A stretch of DNA of 64,000 nucleotides from Streptomyces sp. MA5143a (GTDB lineage: Bacteria > Actinomycetota > Actinomycetes > Streptomycetales > Streptomycetaceae), in the NCBI RefSeq assembly GCF_900290235.1, contig NZ_OLMK01000063.1:1-64000 (forward strand). The letters are read 5' to 3'. The translations under genes were made by a program, and so were the position numbers. Of the stretch, positions 1 to 8,465 are shown in pieces (position 1 is the stretch's first letter; each line of letters starts with the position of its first letter). A model generated the notes under the pieces. It was given only the letters and a program-made list of their open reading frames with translations. It did not search any database and had not been told where the DNA came from.

Positions 1-35
1 GGGGGTGTGCGGTGGGTTGGCGGGTGCGGGTGGGG

Positions 36-122
36 TGTGGCTGGTCGCGCAGTTCCCCGCGCCCCTGAAAGGCAGGGCTGCGCCCTGCTTTCGGTGCGCA
101 GTTCCCCGCGCCCCTGAAAGGC
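36..122. repeat. Dispersed intergenic repeat, two copies
   Basis: The 20-base core GCGCAGTTCCCCGCGCCCCT occurs at 47-66 and 96-115, each followed by GAAAGGC. The same core recurs at 4535-4554 and 4607-4626. The sequence is intergenic and close to the start of an acyl-CoA dehydrogenase gene in both places. It looks like a dispersed repeat family rather than a promoter; its function is unknown. Confidence 0.7.
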
Positions 123-154
123 GTTGGTGTGCTCGGCTTTGAAGGGGGTCCCTG

Positions 155-1039
155 ATGCGGTTTCGACTTGATCAGCAGCAGCTTGATGTGAAGCGTGCTG
201 TGCGGGAGTTGCTTGATCGGCGGTTTGGGCGGGGCGCCTTGCGGGAGGGGGTCGAGGCTCCTCGGGTCGATCGGGGGCTCTGGCGGGAGCTGGGGCGTGC
301 CGGGGTCTTCTCGCTGCGGTTGCCGGAGGCTGACGGTGGGGTCGGGCTGGGGTTGCCCGAGGCCGTGTTGGTGTTCGAGGAGGCGGGGCGTGCGCTGCTG
401 CCCGGACCGCTGGTGGCCACGCATCTCGCGGCGGGAGTGGTGCCGGGGGCCGCGACCGGGGAGACCGTCGTGACCACCGTCGGGGGTGGTGGCCTGGTGG
501 AGTGGCTGGACGAGGCCGACGTGGTGACGGGGGACGCGACCGGCGCGGTCCCGGTGCGGTCCGTCGACCCGTTGACGCCGCTGCACCGGGTCCCGGCGGG
601 CTCCCGTACCGCCGAGCCGGACGGCCTCCTCGTCCTGCTCACCGCCGCCGAGCAGCTCGGCACGGCGGTGCGGACCTGCGAGGCGGCCGTGCAACACGCC
701 CGGACGCGCGAGCAGTTCGGGCGGCCCATCGGCGCGTTCCAGGCGGTCAAGCACCTCTGCGCCGACCTGCTGGTCCGTGTGGAGGTCGCCAGGGCGGCCG
801 TCTACGCGGCGGCCGTCACCGCCGACCCCGTGGACATCGCCGCGGCCCGGCTGCTGGCCGACGAGGCGGCCGTGCGCGGCGCCCGCGACTGTCTCCAGGT
901 CCACGGCGGTATGGGGTTCACCTGGGAGGCCGACGTACACCTGTGTCTGAAGCGGGCATGGGTCCGGGCGGAACGTGGCGGATTGGTGACGGACAGTGAG
1001 GAAGCGCTGGCGGGCGAACTGTTGGTCGAGTCCCGCTGA
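155..1039 (+). CDS. Compact acyl-CoA dehydrogenase family protein
   Basis: An acyl-CoA dehydrogenase-like flavoprotein subunit of 294 aa, much shorter than the usual 380-400. The N-terminal helical domain is present, and the C-terminal domain carries QFGRPIGAFQAVKH (about residues 186-199) and QVHGGMGFTWE (about 248-258). The middle beta-barrel domain appears largely missing. Short, divergent members of this family often pair with a full-length partner as an alpha2beta2 enzyme in steroid side-chain oxidation; the gene at 4709-5842 is one possible partner (inference). ATG at 155 follows GAAGGGGG at a suitable distance. The gene upstream is outside the window, so operon structure is unknown. 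Confidence 0.8.
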   Translation: MRFRLDQQQLDVKRAVRELLDRRFGRGALREGVEAPRVDRGLWRELGRAGVFSLRLPEADGGVGLGLPEAVLVFEEAGRALLPGPLVATHLAAGVVPGAATGETVVTTVGGGGLVEWLDEADVVTGDATGAVPVRSVDPLTPLHRVPAGSRTAEPDGLLVLLTAAEQLGTAVRTCEAAVQHARTREQFGRPIGAFQAVKHLCADLLVRVEVARAAVYAAAVTADPVDIAAARLLADEAAVRGARDCLQVHGGMGFTWEADVHLCLKRAWVRAERGGLVTDSEEALAGELLVESR

Positions 1040-1422
1040 ACGCGCTGACCAGGGCCGCCGTGAAGTCCGTGGCGGCCTCATCGGGGAATGTCGCGGAACG
1101 TGGCATGCCGGAATTACCGAGCGTTGATACCGGGTTGTGTCCTAGGTGTGACTTGTCACGGCCTGGAGTCGGAGTCGTACTCCGGTACCTTCTGGGGGAT
1201 GCGAGTGGTTCCGAGGCTCAGCCGGCCCGGTGTTGCCCCTGTGGCGGCCCCGGACGTGGCGGTGTCCGGCGCTCGTGAAGTGGGCCGGAGGCGCGTCACT
1301 CCGGTCTGTTCGACTCCCCGCGATGAGCGTCGCACAGTATGCCCCAGGCGTACTCCTTCGCGCTGGAATATGCCCGAAGCGCTTGTTGGGGTGACTGTAC
1401 GTCAACCATGCTGTCTAGTAAG

Positions 1423-1443
1423 GGGATCACGTTCCGTGATCCC
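1423..1443. promoter_or_regulatory. Perfect 9-3-9 inverted repeat upstream of ATPase gene
   Basis: GGGATCACG-TTC-CGTGATCCC is a perfect inverted repeat about 35 bases before the small ORF at 1478 and 100 bases before the ATPase start. It may be an operator or a leader hairpin. The rest of 1040-1477 contains no ORF that I believe: the overlapping frames there lack family motifs. Confidence 0.45.
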
Positions 1444-1477
1444 GGTGCCGACGGCAGTGGAGTCGGCCGAGCAGAAG

Positions 1478-1540
1478 ATGACCACGATCGTGGCCCCGGA
1501 GGGGCGTGCGGCGATGTGTCCGCCGGTTCGGATGGTGTGA
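1478..1540 (+). CDS. Possible 20-aa leader ORF, in frame with next gene
   Basis: ATG at 1478 opens a 20-codon ORF ending in TGA at 1538-1540. It is in the same reading frame as the ATPase gene, whose GTG lies one codon after this stop (1544). It could be a translational-coupling leader, or the true N-terminus of the ATPase interrupted by a nonsense codon. GAGCAGAAG just upstream is a weak ribosome-binding site. The evidence is only positional. Confidence 0.3.
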   Translation: MTTIVAPEGRAAMCPPVRMV

Positions 1541-1543
1541 GCG

Positions 1544-2071
1544 GTGCAGGTGCTTCAAGTGCAGCTGGAGATCCGGCCCGACCCCGCAGAAGTGGGTCGC
1601 GCCCGGAGATGGGCCCGTTCACGGCTCGCCGGGTCCGGGATAGGGGACGACGAGCCGCTGGGCGAGACGCTGATCCTGCTCGTCTCCGAGCTGGTCACCA
1701 ACGCGGTCGTCCACACCGGGCGGCCGGCTGTGCTGCGGCTGCTGCTGTCCGGGCTCCGTGACGGCTCCGCCGGCACGGTCCGCCTGGAGGTCGCCGACAC
1801 CAGCGCGTGTCCGCCGGCGCCCCGCTGCGCCGACGGCGACGAGACGGGCGGGCGGGGCCTCGCGCTCGTCGAGGGGCTCGCCGACCGGTGGGGCTGGAGC
1901 CACGAGGGCATCGGCAAACGCATCTGGTGCGAACTGGACCGTGCCACCCCCGGCCCGTCCGGAGCGACCGGCGTGGGCGGCGTCGCGACCCCCGCCGTGT
2001 GCTCGTCGGGCCGCGCCGTCCCAGGCGTGACGGCGGTGTCCCGCGGCGGACTGGTGTACCGGGCGGTCTAG
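1544..2071 (+). CDS. RsbW-like ATP-binding regulatory protein
   Basis: A 175-aa protein of the GHKL/HATPase_c_2 family, related to anti-sigma factor serine kinases (RsbW/SpoIIAB). The N box ELVTNAVVHTG lies near residues 49-59, followed by the ADTS segment and the glycine-rich lid GRGLALVEGLADRWG (about 104-118). After about residue 134 the tail is low-complexity and probably disordered. In Streptomyces such orphan ATPases usually act through unidentified anti-anti-sigma partners; none is encoded beside it. GTG 1544 is the first start after the in-frame TGA at 1538 and has no clear Shine-Dalgarno, so coupling to the preceding small ORF is plausible. Confidence 0.8.
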   Translation: MQVLQVQLEIRPDPAEVGRARRWARSRLAGSGIGDDEPLGETLILLVSELVTNAVVHTGRPAVLRLLLSGLRDGSAGTVRLEVADTSACPPAPRCADGDETGGRGLALVEGLADRWGWSHEGIGKRIWCELDRATPGPSGATGVGGVATPAVCSSGRAVPGVTAVSRGGLVYRAV

Positions 2072-2526
2072 GGCGGGGCGGGGCGGACTGCCGTACGGGG
2101 CGGTCCGGCGCGGGTGGTCCGGATCGGGGATGGGTGGGGTGGTTTCACTCGGCAGGCGCCCGGCGTGCGCCTCTGTGTCGCATGCGCCTGCGCGCCGAAG
2201 CACGGCGCCGGACCCTTGCGCTCGCGGCGGCGGGTGTGTGCGCCGGGGGTGCTCCCGTACGCGGCGTCGGGACCCGGGCCCGAGGGGCAAATCCCCGAAC
2301 GGGTGTTGACGTGCCGTGTCCGTTTGATCACGCTTATGGCTATCGATTCGCCGCGAGGGGACGACGAGGGCTTCGGTGACGGGAGCCCTCGACGAGTGTG
2401 GGTCGTGTTTCGGCGTCGGCTCCCGACCGGGCGGCCCGGGGAGCGGGGCGGGTACGCCGAGGCCGGATGGCGGCGCGCGGTGCCGAGCTCGGGGCGGGCA
2501 GCGGCGCGCCGCCCACCGATCCTCTC
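2072..2526. other. Intergenic region between convergent genes
   Basis: These 455 bases separate two convergent genes. Long frames cross it on both strands, but none shows a family motif or a sensible start, so I see no gene. It contains a promoter-like TTGACG near 2313 without a convincing -10 partner. Confidence 0.5.
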
Positions 2527-3459
2527 TCACAGCACCGCCACCGGGGCCACCGGTGTGCCCGTACCGCCGACGAACGGCTCCGGCATCGCCGACAGCAGGA
2601 AGGCGTACCGGCCCACTTCTCCACAGGCTGTGGACAACTCCTCCAGATTCCAGTTCTGGCCCTGCGGCATGCCCATCTCGACCAGGTGCAGCGCGTGCAC
2701 CGGGAGCCAGAGGTCCTCGATCTCCGGCGGGAAGATCTCGAAGGTCATCGTGTCGTTGGCGACGGCGGCGACGTCCCGCGCGTGGAACCACTCCGGGGTA
2801 CGGATCGACAGTCCCGGCGACGGGAACGCGTACCCGTGCTTGTCGCCCGCGAGGTACGCCTGGACCTGCCCGGTGCGGACGAGGACGATGTCGCCCGCGC
2901 GGACCCGCACCCCGGCCGACTCCTCCGCCGCGTCCAGGTCCTCGGGCGTGACCGCGTGGCCGCCGGGCAGCCGGTCGGTGTCGACGCCCAGGGCGCGCGG
3001 GATGTCGAGGAGCACGCCGCGGGAGACGATGTGGCGGGCCTTGTCGATGCCGGCGAACGCGGCCCCGGTGTGCGGGGTGATCGTGTCCGCCGGGCGGCCG
3101 TTGTAGAGGCGGCCCGAGTGGGAGACATGGGTCAGGGCGTCCCAGTGGGTGCCCGACTGAAGGCCCATCGTCACGGCGTCGTCGCTGCACGCGACCGTGC
3201 CCGGCCCGAAGATCTCCTGGTTGATCTGCACCATGACGTGCAGCGGATTGACCCGGCCCGGGATCATCCCCGTCTGCACGCCGTCCTGCCGGAGGGGCAG
3301 AGCGAGCGGGACGCGGCGACCGGAACGGACCGAGCGAGCGGCCTCGCGAACCACGTCGTCGGTGATCAGGTTGAGCGTGCCGATCTCGTCGTCCGCCCCC
3401 CAACGGCCCCAGTTGTTCACGCGCTTGGCGATCTCGTGGAACTCCGCAGGCAGTGACAT
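2527..3459 (-). CDS. Cyclase / kynurenine formamidase-like metal hydrolase
   Basis: A 310-aa member of the cyclase family (PF04199 type; metal-dependent hydrolases such as kynurenine formamidase). The metal-site motif appears as QSGTHWDALTH near residues 101-111; the canonical form is HxGTHxDxPxH, so the first ligand His is Gln. An ATG start follows GGGGAGGG. The gene is divergent from the SDR at 3565, and the shared 105-bp gap holds a CTGACG-type operator, which ties it to the catabolic regulon. It may hydrolyse a lactone- or amide-like intermediate; the substrate is not predictable. Confidence 0.8.
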   Translation of the reverse strand: MSLPAEFHEIAKRVNNWGRWGADDEIGTLNLITDDVVREAARSVRSGRRVPLALPLRQDGVQTGMIPGRVNPLHVMVQINQEIFGPGTVACSDDAVTMGLQSGTHWDALTHVSHSGRLYNGRPADTITPHTGAAFAGIDKARHIVSRGVLLDIPRALGVDTDRLPGGHAVTPEDLDAAEESAGVRVRAGDIVLVRTGQVQAYLAGDKHGYAFPSPGLSIRTPEWFHARDVAAVANDTMTFEIFPPEIEDLWLPVHALHLVEMGMPQGQNWNLEELSTACGEVGRYAFLLSAMPEPFVGGTGTPVAPVAVL

Positions 3460-3489
3460 CGGCCCTCCCCGGGGCTTGTGCCGGTGTAT

Positions 3490-3537
3490 CTGACGGGTCG
3501 TAGAATCGGCGTGCGAGCAAATCTAACGGTCCGTCAG
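3490..3537. promoter_or_regulatory. Operator A of the CTGACGNNNCGTCAG family (plus half site)
   Basis: CTAACGGTCCGTCAG at 3523-3537 differs by one base from CTGACGNNNCGTCAG. A degenerate copy, CTGACGGGTCGTAGA, lies at 3490-3504, 33 bp away. Both sit between the divergent starts at 3459 and 3565, suiting joint control of both genes. Confidence 0.8.
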
Positions 3538-3564
3538 AAACCGCGATGAGGGGAAGGGGCCGGG

Positions 3565-4485
3565 GTGGGTAACTTCTTGGCAGGCAAGGTCGTCGCCGTC
3601 ACGGGCGCGGGACGGGGGATCGGCCGCGCGGTCGCCCTCGCCGCGGCGGCGGAGGGCGCGCGGGTCGTAGTCAACGACTACGGCGTGTCCGTCGACGGCT
3701 CCGAACCGACCAGCTCCGTCGCCGAGACCGTCGTCAAGGAGATCGAGGCGGCCGGGGGCGAGGCCCTCGCCGTCGCCGACGACATCTCCACGATGGCGGG
3801 CGGACAGCGGGTCGTGGACGCGGCGGTCGCCGCGTACGGGCGCATCGACGGGGTGGTGTGCGTCGCCGGGATCCTGCGGGAGCGGATGCTGTTCAACATG
3901 TCCGAGGAGGAGTGGGACCCGGTGGTCGCCACGCATCTGAAGGGCACGTTCACGGTGTTCCGGGCGGCGTCGGCGGTGATGCGGAAGCAGCGGGCCGGGA
4001 CGTTGATCGGGTTCACCAGCGGCAACCATCAGGGGTCCGTGTCGCAGGCCAACTACAGCGCGGCCAAGGGCGGGATCATCTCGCTGGTGCGGAGCGCGGC
4101 GCTCGGGCTGCACCGGTACGGGGTCACCGCGAACGCGGTCGCGCCGGTCGCGCGGACGCGGATGTCCGCGGGGGTGCCGGTGGAGTTGACCGACATCGGT
4201 GAGCCGGAGGATGTGGCGGCGTTCGTGGTGTACCTGCTGTCCGAGCGGGCCCGGGAGGAGCGGATCACCGGGCAGGTGTACACGGTGGCGGGGCCGAGGA
4301 TCGCGGTGTGGGCCCAGCCGAGGGAACTGCGTTCGGCCTGGTCGGAGGGCGGGTGGACGCCGGAGCGGATCGCCGAGGTGTTGCCCGGGGTGGTGGGGGT
4401 GGATCCGATGCCGATGCTTTCGCGAGTGGAGGAGATGGCGCGGGCCGCGACCGAGGGGGCGCGGCCGAACAAGGGCGCCTCATAG
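3565..4485 (+). CDS. SDR dehydrogenase, Hsd4A/MFE-2 type
   Basis: A 306-aa short-chain dehydrogenase. The cofactor motif TGAGRGIG is at residues 13-20 and the catalytic YSAAK near 168-172, after an FTSGNHQGS segment. Length and the C-terminal extension (about residues 245-306) recall the dehydrogenase part of multifunctional beta-oxidation enzymes, and mycobacterial Hsd4A, which oxidises 3-hydroxyacyl-CoA or 17-hydroxysteroids. A GTG start follows GAGGGGAAGGGG. It is the first gene of a rightward run that continues with an acyl-CoA dehydrogenase and an alcohol dehydrogenase. Operator A lies 28 bp upstream. Confidence 0.85.
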   Translation: MGNFLAGKVVAVTGAGRGIGRAVALAAAAEGARVVVNDYGVSVDGSEPTSSVAETVVKEIEAAGGEALAVADDISTMAGGQRVVDAAVAAYGRIDGVVCVAGILRERMLFNMSEEEWDPVVATHLKGTFTVFRAASAVMRKQRAGTLIGFTSGNHQGSVSQANYSAAKGGIISLVRSAALGLHRYGVTANAVAPVARTRMSAGVPVELTDIGEPEDVAAFVVYLLSERAREERITGQVYTVAGPRIAVWAQPRELRSAWSEGGWTPERIAEVLPGVVGVDPMPMLSRVEEMARAATEGARPNKGAS

Positions 4486-4523
4486 CTCGGGGCCGGGGGG
4501 TTGTTGGGCGGCTGCGGGTGGAG

Positions 4524-4640
4524 TGTGGCTGGTCGCGCAGTTCCCCGCGCCCCTGGGGGGTGGGGGTGTGAGTTGTTCGGTTTGTGCGGGTGGGTTGTGG
4601 CTGGTCGCGCAGTTCCCCGCGCCCCTGGGGGGTGGGGGTG
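4524..4640. repeat. 45-bp direct repeat, two copies, with the dispersed core
   Basis: Two near-identical 45-bp copies, 4524-4568 and 4596-4640, each contain the core GCGCAGTTCCCCGCGCCCCT (4535-4554, 4607-4626) followed by a G-rich tail. This is the same core as at 47-115. The repeats fill the gap between the SDR stop and the next acyl-CoA dehydrogenase. Confidence 0.75.
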
Positions 4641-4708
4641 CGGCTTTGAGGTCAGTTGTTCTGCCTGGGTGACAGAGGTTCGTGCGGTCGGCCGGAGGCG
4701 GTGTGGGC

Positions 4709-5842
4709 GTGGACTTTGGGGTGGAGGACGGGGCGTTTCGGCGGGAGGTGCGGGCTTGGCTCGCGGGGCATGCCGGGGCGGCCGGGGACCGGCGGGCCTG
4801 GGAGCGGACGCTCGGGGCCGACGGGTGGATCGGGCTCGGGTGGGCCGAGGGCGGGTACGGGAATCGGACGGCCACGCTCGTCCAGCAGGTCGTGTGGGCC
4901 GAGGAGTACGCGCGTGCCGGCGTGCCGCCCAGGTCGGGGCACATCGGGGAGAAGCTGCTCGCGCCCACCCTGATCGCCTTCGGGACACGGGAGCAGAAGG
5001 AGCGGTTCCTGCCGCCGATCGCCCGCGGCGAGGAGCTGTGGTGCCAGGGCTACAGCGAGCCCGGCGCCGGCTCCGACCTCGCGGCCGTCCGCACCAGGGC
5101 CGAGCCCCGCCCGGACGGGACGTACACCGTCACCGGGCAGAAGATCTGGACCTCGCTCGCCCACGAGGCGGACTGGTGCTTCGTGCTGGCGCGCACCGAG
5201 CCCGGGTCGCGGCGCCACCACGGGCTGTCGTTCCTGCTCGTCCCCATGGCCCAGCCGGGCCGCGTCGAAGTGCGGCCGATCCGGCAGATGACCGGCACGA
5301 GCGAGTTCAACGAGGTGTTCTTCGACGGGGCGCGCGCGACCCATGTCGTCGGCGCCGAGGGCGACGGCTGGCGGGTCGCCATGGGCCTCCTCGGCTTCGA
5401 ACGCGGTGTGTCGACGCTCGCCCAGCAGATCGGGTTCGCGGAGGAGCTGCGCGACGTCGTACGGGCCGCCGTGGCGAGCGGCGCCGCCGACGACCCCGTC
5501 GTACGGGAGCGGCTCGTACGGCAGTGGGCCGAGCTGCGGGTGATGCGGTGGAACGCCCTGCGGACGCTGGGCGGTTCGGAGGAGCCGGGCGCGCCGAGCG
5601 TGGCCAAGCTGCTGTGGGGGCGGTGGCATCAGCGGCTCGGCGAGCTCGCGATGGAGGTACGGGGCGCGGACGCGGCGGTGGGGCCCGTGGAATGGTCGCC
5701 GGGGACGCCGTACGCACTCGATCCGCTTCAGCACCTGTTCCTGTTCAGCCGGGCCGACACCATCTACGGCGGCTCGGACGAGGTGCAGCGCACGATCATC
5801 GCCGAGCGGGTGCTCGGTCTGCCGAGAGAACCGAGGGGTTGA
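4709..5842 (+). CDS. Acyl-CoA dehydrogenase
   Basis: A full-length acyl-CoA dehydrogenase of about 377 aa from GTG 4709. GGAGG at 4694-4698 is 10 bases before this codon, and the protein then begins MDFGVEDGAFRREV, a normal family start; GTG 4703 and 4682 are alternatives. The FAD/substrate segment YSEPGAGSDLAAVRTR lies near residues 116-131 and the C-terminal TIYGGSDEVQRTIIAERVLG near 350-369. It probably oxidises a CoA thioester of the regulon's substrate and could form a mixed complex with the compact protein at 155-1039. It is followed by an alcohol dehydrogenase in the same direction. Confidence 0.85.
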   Translation: MDFGVEDGAFRREVRAWLAGHAGAAGDRRAWERTLGADGWIGLGWAEGGYGNRTATLVQQVVWAEEYARAGVPPRSGHIGEKLLAPTLIAFGTREQKERFLPPIARGEELWCQGYSEPGAGSDLAAVRTRAEPRPDGTYTVTGQKIWTSLAHEADWCFVLARTEPGSRRHHGLSFLLVPMAQPGRVEVRPIRQMTGTSEFNEVFFDGARATHVVGAEGDGWRVAMGLLGFERGVSTLAQQIGFAEELRDVVRAAVASGAADDPVVRERLVRQWAELRVMRWNALRTLGGSEEPGAPSVAKLLWGRWHQRLGELAMEVRGADAAVGPVEWSPGTPYALDPLQHLFLFSRADTIYGGSDEVQRTIIAERVLGLPREPRG

Positions 5843-5906
5843 GGGGCGTGACGACGGTGCGGAGGGTGAGAGTCGGCCGGTCGACGGTGGGCCGGGGGGT
5901 GCCGGC

Positions 5907-6956
5907 GTGAGAGGCGTCGTGTTCGACGGGAAGCGGGTCGAGGTCGTCGACGATCTCGACGTCCGGGAGCCGGGGCCCGGCGAGGTGCGGGTCGCGGTCG
6001 CGGCGGCCGGGCTCTGCCACAGCGATCTGTCGGTGGTGGACGGGACGATCCCGTTCCCGGCGCCGGTGGTGCTCGGCCACGAGGGCGCGGGCGTCGTCGA
6101 CGCGGTGGGCGCGGGCGTCACCCATGTCCGGCCCGGTGACCATGTGGCGCTGTCCACCCTCGCCAACTGCGGGACCTGCGCCGACTGCGACCGGGGGCGG
6201 CCCACCATGTGCCGTCGCGCGATCGGGCGCCCGGAGCGGCCGTTCACACGCGGTGCGGAGCCGGTGTTCCAGTTCGCCGCCAACTCCGCCTTCGCCGAGC
6301 GGACGGTCGTCAAGGCCGTGCAGGCCGTGCGGATACCGGACGACATCCCCTTGTCGTCGGCCGCGTTGATCGGCTGCGGCGTACTGACCGGGGTCGGCGC
6401 GGTCCTCAACCGGGCACGCGTCGACCGGGGCGAGAGCGTGCTCGTCATCGGGGCCGGGGGAATCGGGCTCAACGTCATCCAGGGGGCGCGCCTCGCGGGC
6501 GCGACCCGGATCGTCGCGGTCGACGCCAACCCGGAGAAGGAGGCCGTGGCCCGGCGGTTCGGCGCCACGCACTTCCTCACCTCCGCGGAAGACGCACGGG
6601 AGGTCGTGCCGACCGGCGTCGACCACGCCTTCGAGTGCGTCGGCCGCGTCGAACTCATCCGCCAGGCGATCGATCTGCTGGACCGGCGGGGACAGGCGGT
6701 GCTGCTGGGCGTACCGGCGGCCACGGCCGAGGCGTCCTTCCGGGTCTCCTCCCTCTACCTGGACAAGGCGATCCTGGGCTGCCGCTACGGATCGTCCCGC
6801 CCCCAGCGGGACATCGCGCTCTACGCCGAGCTGTACCGCGCAGGGCTGCTGCTGCTCGACGAACTGGTGACCGCCACGTACCCGGTGGAGGACTTCGCGA
6901 AGGCGGCCCAGGACGCGGCGGAGGGAAGGGTCGCGCGGGCGGTGCTCACGTTCTGA
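5907..6956 (+). CDS. Zinc-dependent alcohol dehydrogenase (MDR family)
   Basis: A 349-aa medium-chain dehydrogenase. The catalytic zinc site is GLCHSD (about residues 35-40) and GHEGAG (about 61-66). The structural zinc Cys cluster CGTCADCDRGRPTMC lies near 90-104, and the Rossmann motif GAGGIG near 182-187. It would oxidise an alcohol to an aldehyde or ketone with NAD(P). The GTG start overlaps, as GTGA, the stop of a possible 20-codon ORF at 5848-5910 that fills the gap after the acyl-CoA dehydrogenase; that ORF has no recognisable features and may only couple translation. A strong hairpin terminator follows. Confidence 0.88.
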   Translation: MRGVVFDGKRVEVVDDLDVREPGPGEVRVAVAAAGLCHSDLSVVDGTIPFPAPVVLGHEGAGVVDAVGAGVTHVRPGDHVALSTLANCGTCADCDRGRPTMCRRAIGRPERPFTRGAEPVFQFAANSAFAERTVVKAVQAVRIPDDIPLSSAALIGCGVLTGVGAVLNRARVDRGESVLVIGAGGIGLNVIQGARLAGATRIVAVDANPEKEAVARRFGATHFLTSAEDAREVVPTGVDHAFECVGRVELIRQAIDLLDRRGQAVLLGVPAATAEASFRVSSLYLDKAILGCRYGSSRPQRDIALYAELYRAGLLLLDELVTATYPVEDFAKAAQDAAEGRVARAVLTF

Positions 6957-6977
6957 GCGTCGGGGCGCAAACGAAAG

Positions 6978-7003
6978 GGCAAGGAGTCACCGAACTCCTT
7001 GCC
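6978..7003 (+). terminator. Hairpin terminator after alcohol dehydrogenase
   Basis: GGCAAGGAGT (6978-6987) and ACTCCTTGCC (6994-7003) form a perfect 10-bp stem with a 6-base loop, 22 bases past the stop codon. There is no long T tract, as is usual in Streptomyces. Confidence 0.75.
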
Positions 7004-7105
7004 GTGCTCAACTTATAGCGCACGGGGGGTCTTGCGGCAAGGGCCCGGTCGTACCGCAGAATCACCGGCCTGAGCGGGAGTTCGGCGGAGATCGGGAGTG
7101 GTGGA

Positions 7106-8317
7106 GTGCGCGTTGTGCTGTCGACCTACGGGTCGCGGGGGGACATCCAGCCGATGGCGGGACTGGCCGCGGGTCTGCGCGAGTCGGGCGCCGAGGTACG
7201 GGTGTGCGGCCCGTCGGACGACGAGTTCGGGAAGCTGCTCGCCGGGATCGGCGTCGAGATGGTGCCGTACGGGCCGTCGGCGCGGTCGCTGACGAAGGCG
7301 GCGCCGCCCGCGTCGACGATCCCCGAACGCGCCGCCGAGGTGATCGCAAGCCAGTTCGAGGTGATCACCGCGGCCGCCGAGGGCTGGGACGTCCTCGTGG
7401 CGACCGGCATGATCCCGGCCGCGGCCGGCGCGCGCTCGGTGGCCGAGAGACTCGGCATCCCCTCGGTGTCCGTGACCTTCCAGCAGCTCACGCTGCCGTC
7501 GCCGCAGCGCCCGCCGCTGGCGTACCCGGGGCATCCGCTGCCGCCGGACGTGACCGACAACCGGGCGCTGTGGGACCTCGACGCCGAGGCCGTCGACGCG
7601 CTGTTCGCGGAGGCGCTCAACACCCACCGGGCCGCGGCCGGACTGCCCCCGGTGGACGGCGTCCGTGACCATGTCGTCGGCGACCGCCCCTGGCTGGCGA
7701 CGGACCCCGTCCTCGACCCGCCGACGGAGATGCCGGACTTCGACGTCGTCCAGACCGGCGCGTGGTTCCTGCCCGACGAACGGCCCCTGCCGGACGAGCT
7801 GTCGGCGTTCCTGGACGCCGGCGACCCCCCGGTCTACGTGGGCTTCGGCAGCATGCCCATGCACGCCTCGCGGGACGTCGCCCGCGTCGCCGTCGACGCG
7901 GTGCGGGCGCAGGGCCGCCGGGTGCTCGTCGGGCGCGGCTGGGCCGATCTCGCCCTGATCGACGAGCGGGACGACTGCCTCGCCGTCGGCGAGGTCAACC
8001 ACCAGGCGCTGTTCGGGCGGGTGGCCGCCGTCGTCCACCACGGGGGCGCCGGCACCACGACCACGGCCGCCCGGTCCGGCGCACCCCAGGTCGTCGTACC
8101 GCAGTTGGCGGACCAGCCGTACTGGGCGGGCCGGGTGGCGGCCCTCGGCATCGGCGCGGCCCACGACGGCCCCGTCCCGACCCACGCCTCCCTGTCGGCC
8201 GCGCTGGAGGTGGCGCTCGCCCCGGAGACGGGGGAGCGGGCCTGGGCGGTCGCCGCCACGGTCCGCACCGACGGGACGGCGGTGGCCGCGCGGCTGCTGC
8301 TCGACGGGGTCGGGTGA
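7106..8317 (+). CDS. GT1 family glycosyltransferase (MGT / sterol-glucosyltransferase-like)
   Basis: A 403-aa glycosyltransferase of the UGT/GT-B fold. The N-terminus STYGSRGDIQPMAGLA is typical of the vancomycin GtfB and sterol 3-beta-glucosyltransferase group. The sugar-nucleotide motif VHHGGAGTTTTAARSG lies near residues 311-326, followed by PQLADQPYWAGRV. It would transfer a sugar from UDP- or TDP-sugar to a lipophilic acceptor. It stands alone after a terminator and has no operator of the catabolic type. The GTG start has only a weak ribosome-binding site. The 3' end runs into tandem repeats that duplicate its last codons. Confidence 0.85.
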   Translation: MRVVLSTYGSRGDIQPMAGLAAGLRESGAEVRVCGPSDDEFGKLLAGIGVEMVPYGPSARSLTKAAPPASTIPERAAEVIASQFEVITAAAEGWDVLVATGMIPAAAGARSVAERLGIPSVSVTFQQLTLPSPQRPPLAYPGHPLPPDVTDNRALWDLDAEAVDALFAEALNTHRAAAGLPPVDGVRDHVVGDRPWLATDPVLDPPTEMPDFDVVQTGAWFLPDERPLPDELSAFLDAGDPPVYVGFGSMPMHASRDVARVAVDAVRAQGRRVLVGRGWADLALIDERDDCLAVGEVNHQALFGRVAAVVHHGGAGTTTTAARSGAPQVVVPQLADQPYWAGRVAALGIGAAHDGPVPTHASLSAALEVALAPETGERAWAVAATVRTDGTAVAARLLLDGVG

Positions 8318-8440
8318 CGGCGGGACGGGGTCGGGTGACGGCGGCGGGGCGCCGCGCCGGGGCCTGGTGATGGCGGACGGCCGCCGCGCCGGGGTCTGGT
8401 GACGGCGGGCGGCCGCCGCGCCGGTGTCTGGTGACGATGG
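8303..8440. repeat. Tandem repeats at the 3' end of the glycosyltransferase gene
   Basis: A 21-bp unit including the stop codon occurs at 8303-8323 and 8324-8344. It merges into three 32-bp units starting at 8334, 8366 and 8398, each beginning GGTGAYGGCGG, plus a partial copy from 8430. There are no spacers, so this is not CRISPR. Confidence 0.75.
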
Positions 8441-8465
8441 ATGGGCGCCGCCGCCGGGGCCGCGG

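Noticed and set aside
1619..3520. Long minus-strand open frame of 633 codons
   Set aside because: It crosses several genes, shows only Arg/Gly/Pro-rich composition typical of antisense frames in high-G+C DNA, and overlaps the ATPase and cyclase genes, which carry real motifs.
8334..8440. CRISPR array or REP cluster
   Set aside because: Direct 32-bp tandem units without spacers, continuous with the glycosyltransferase 3' end.
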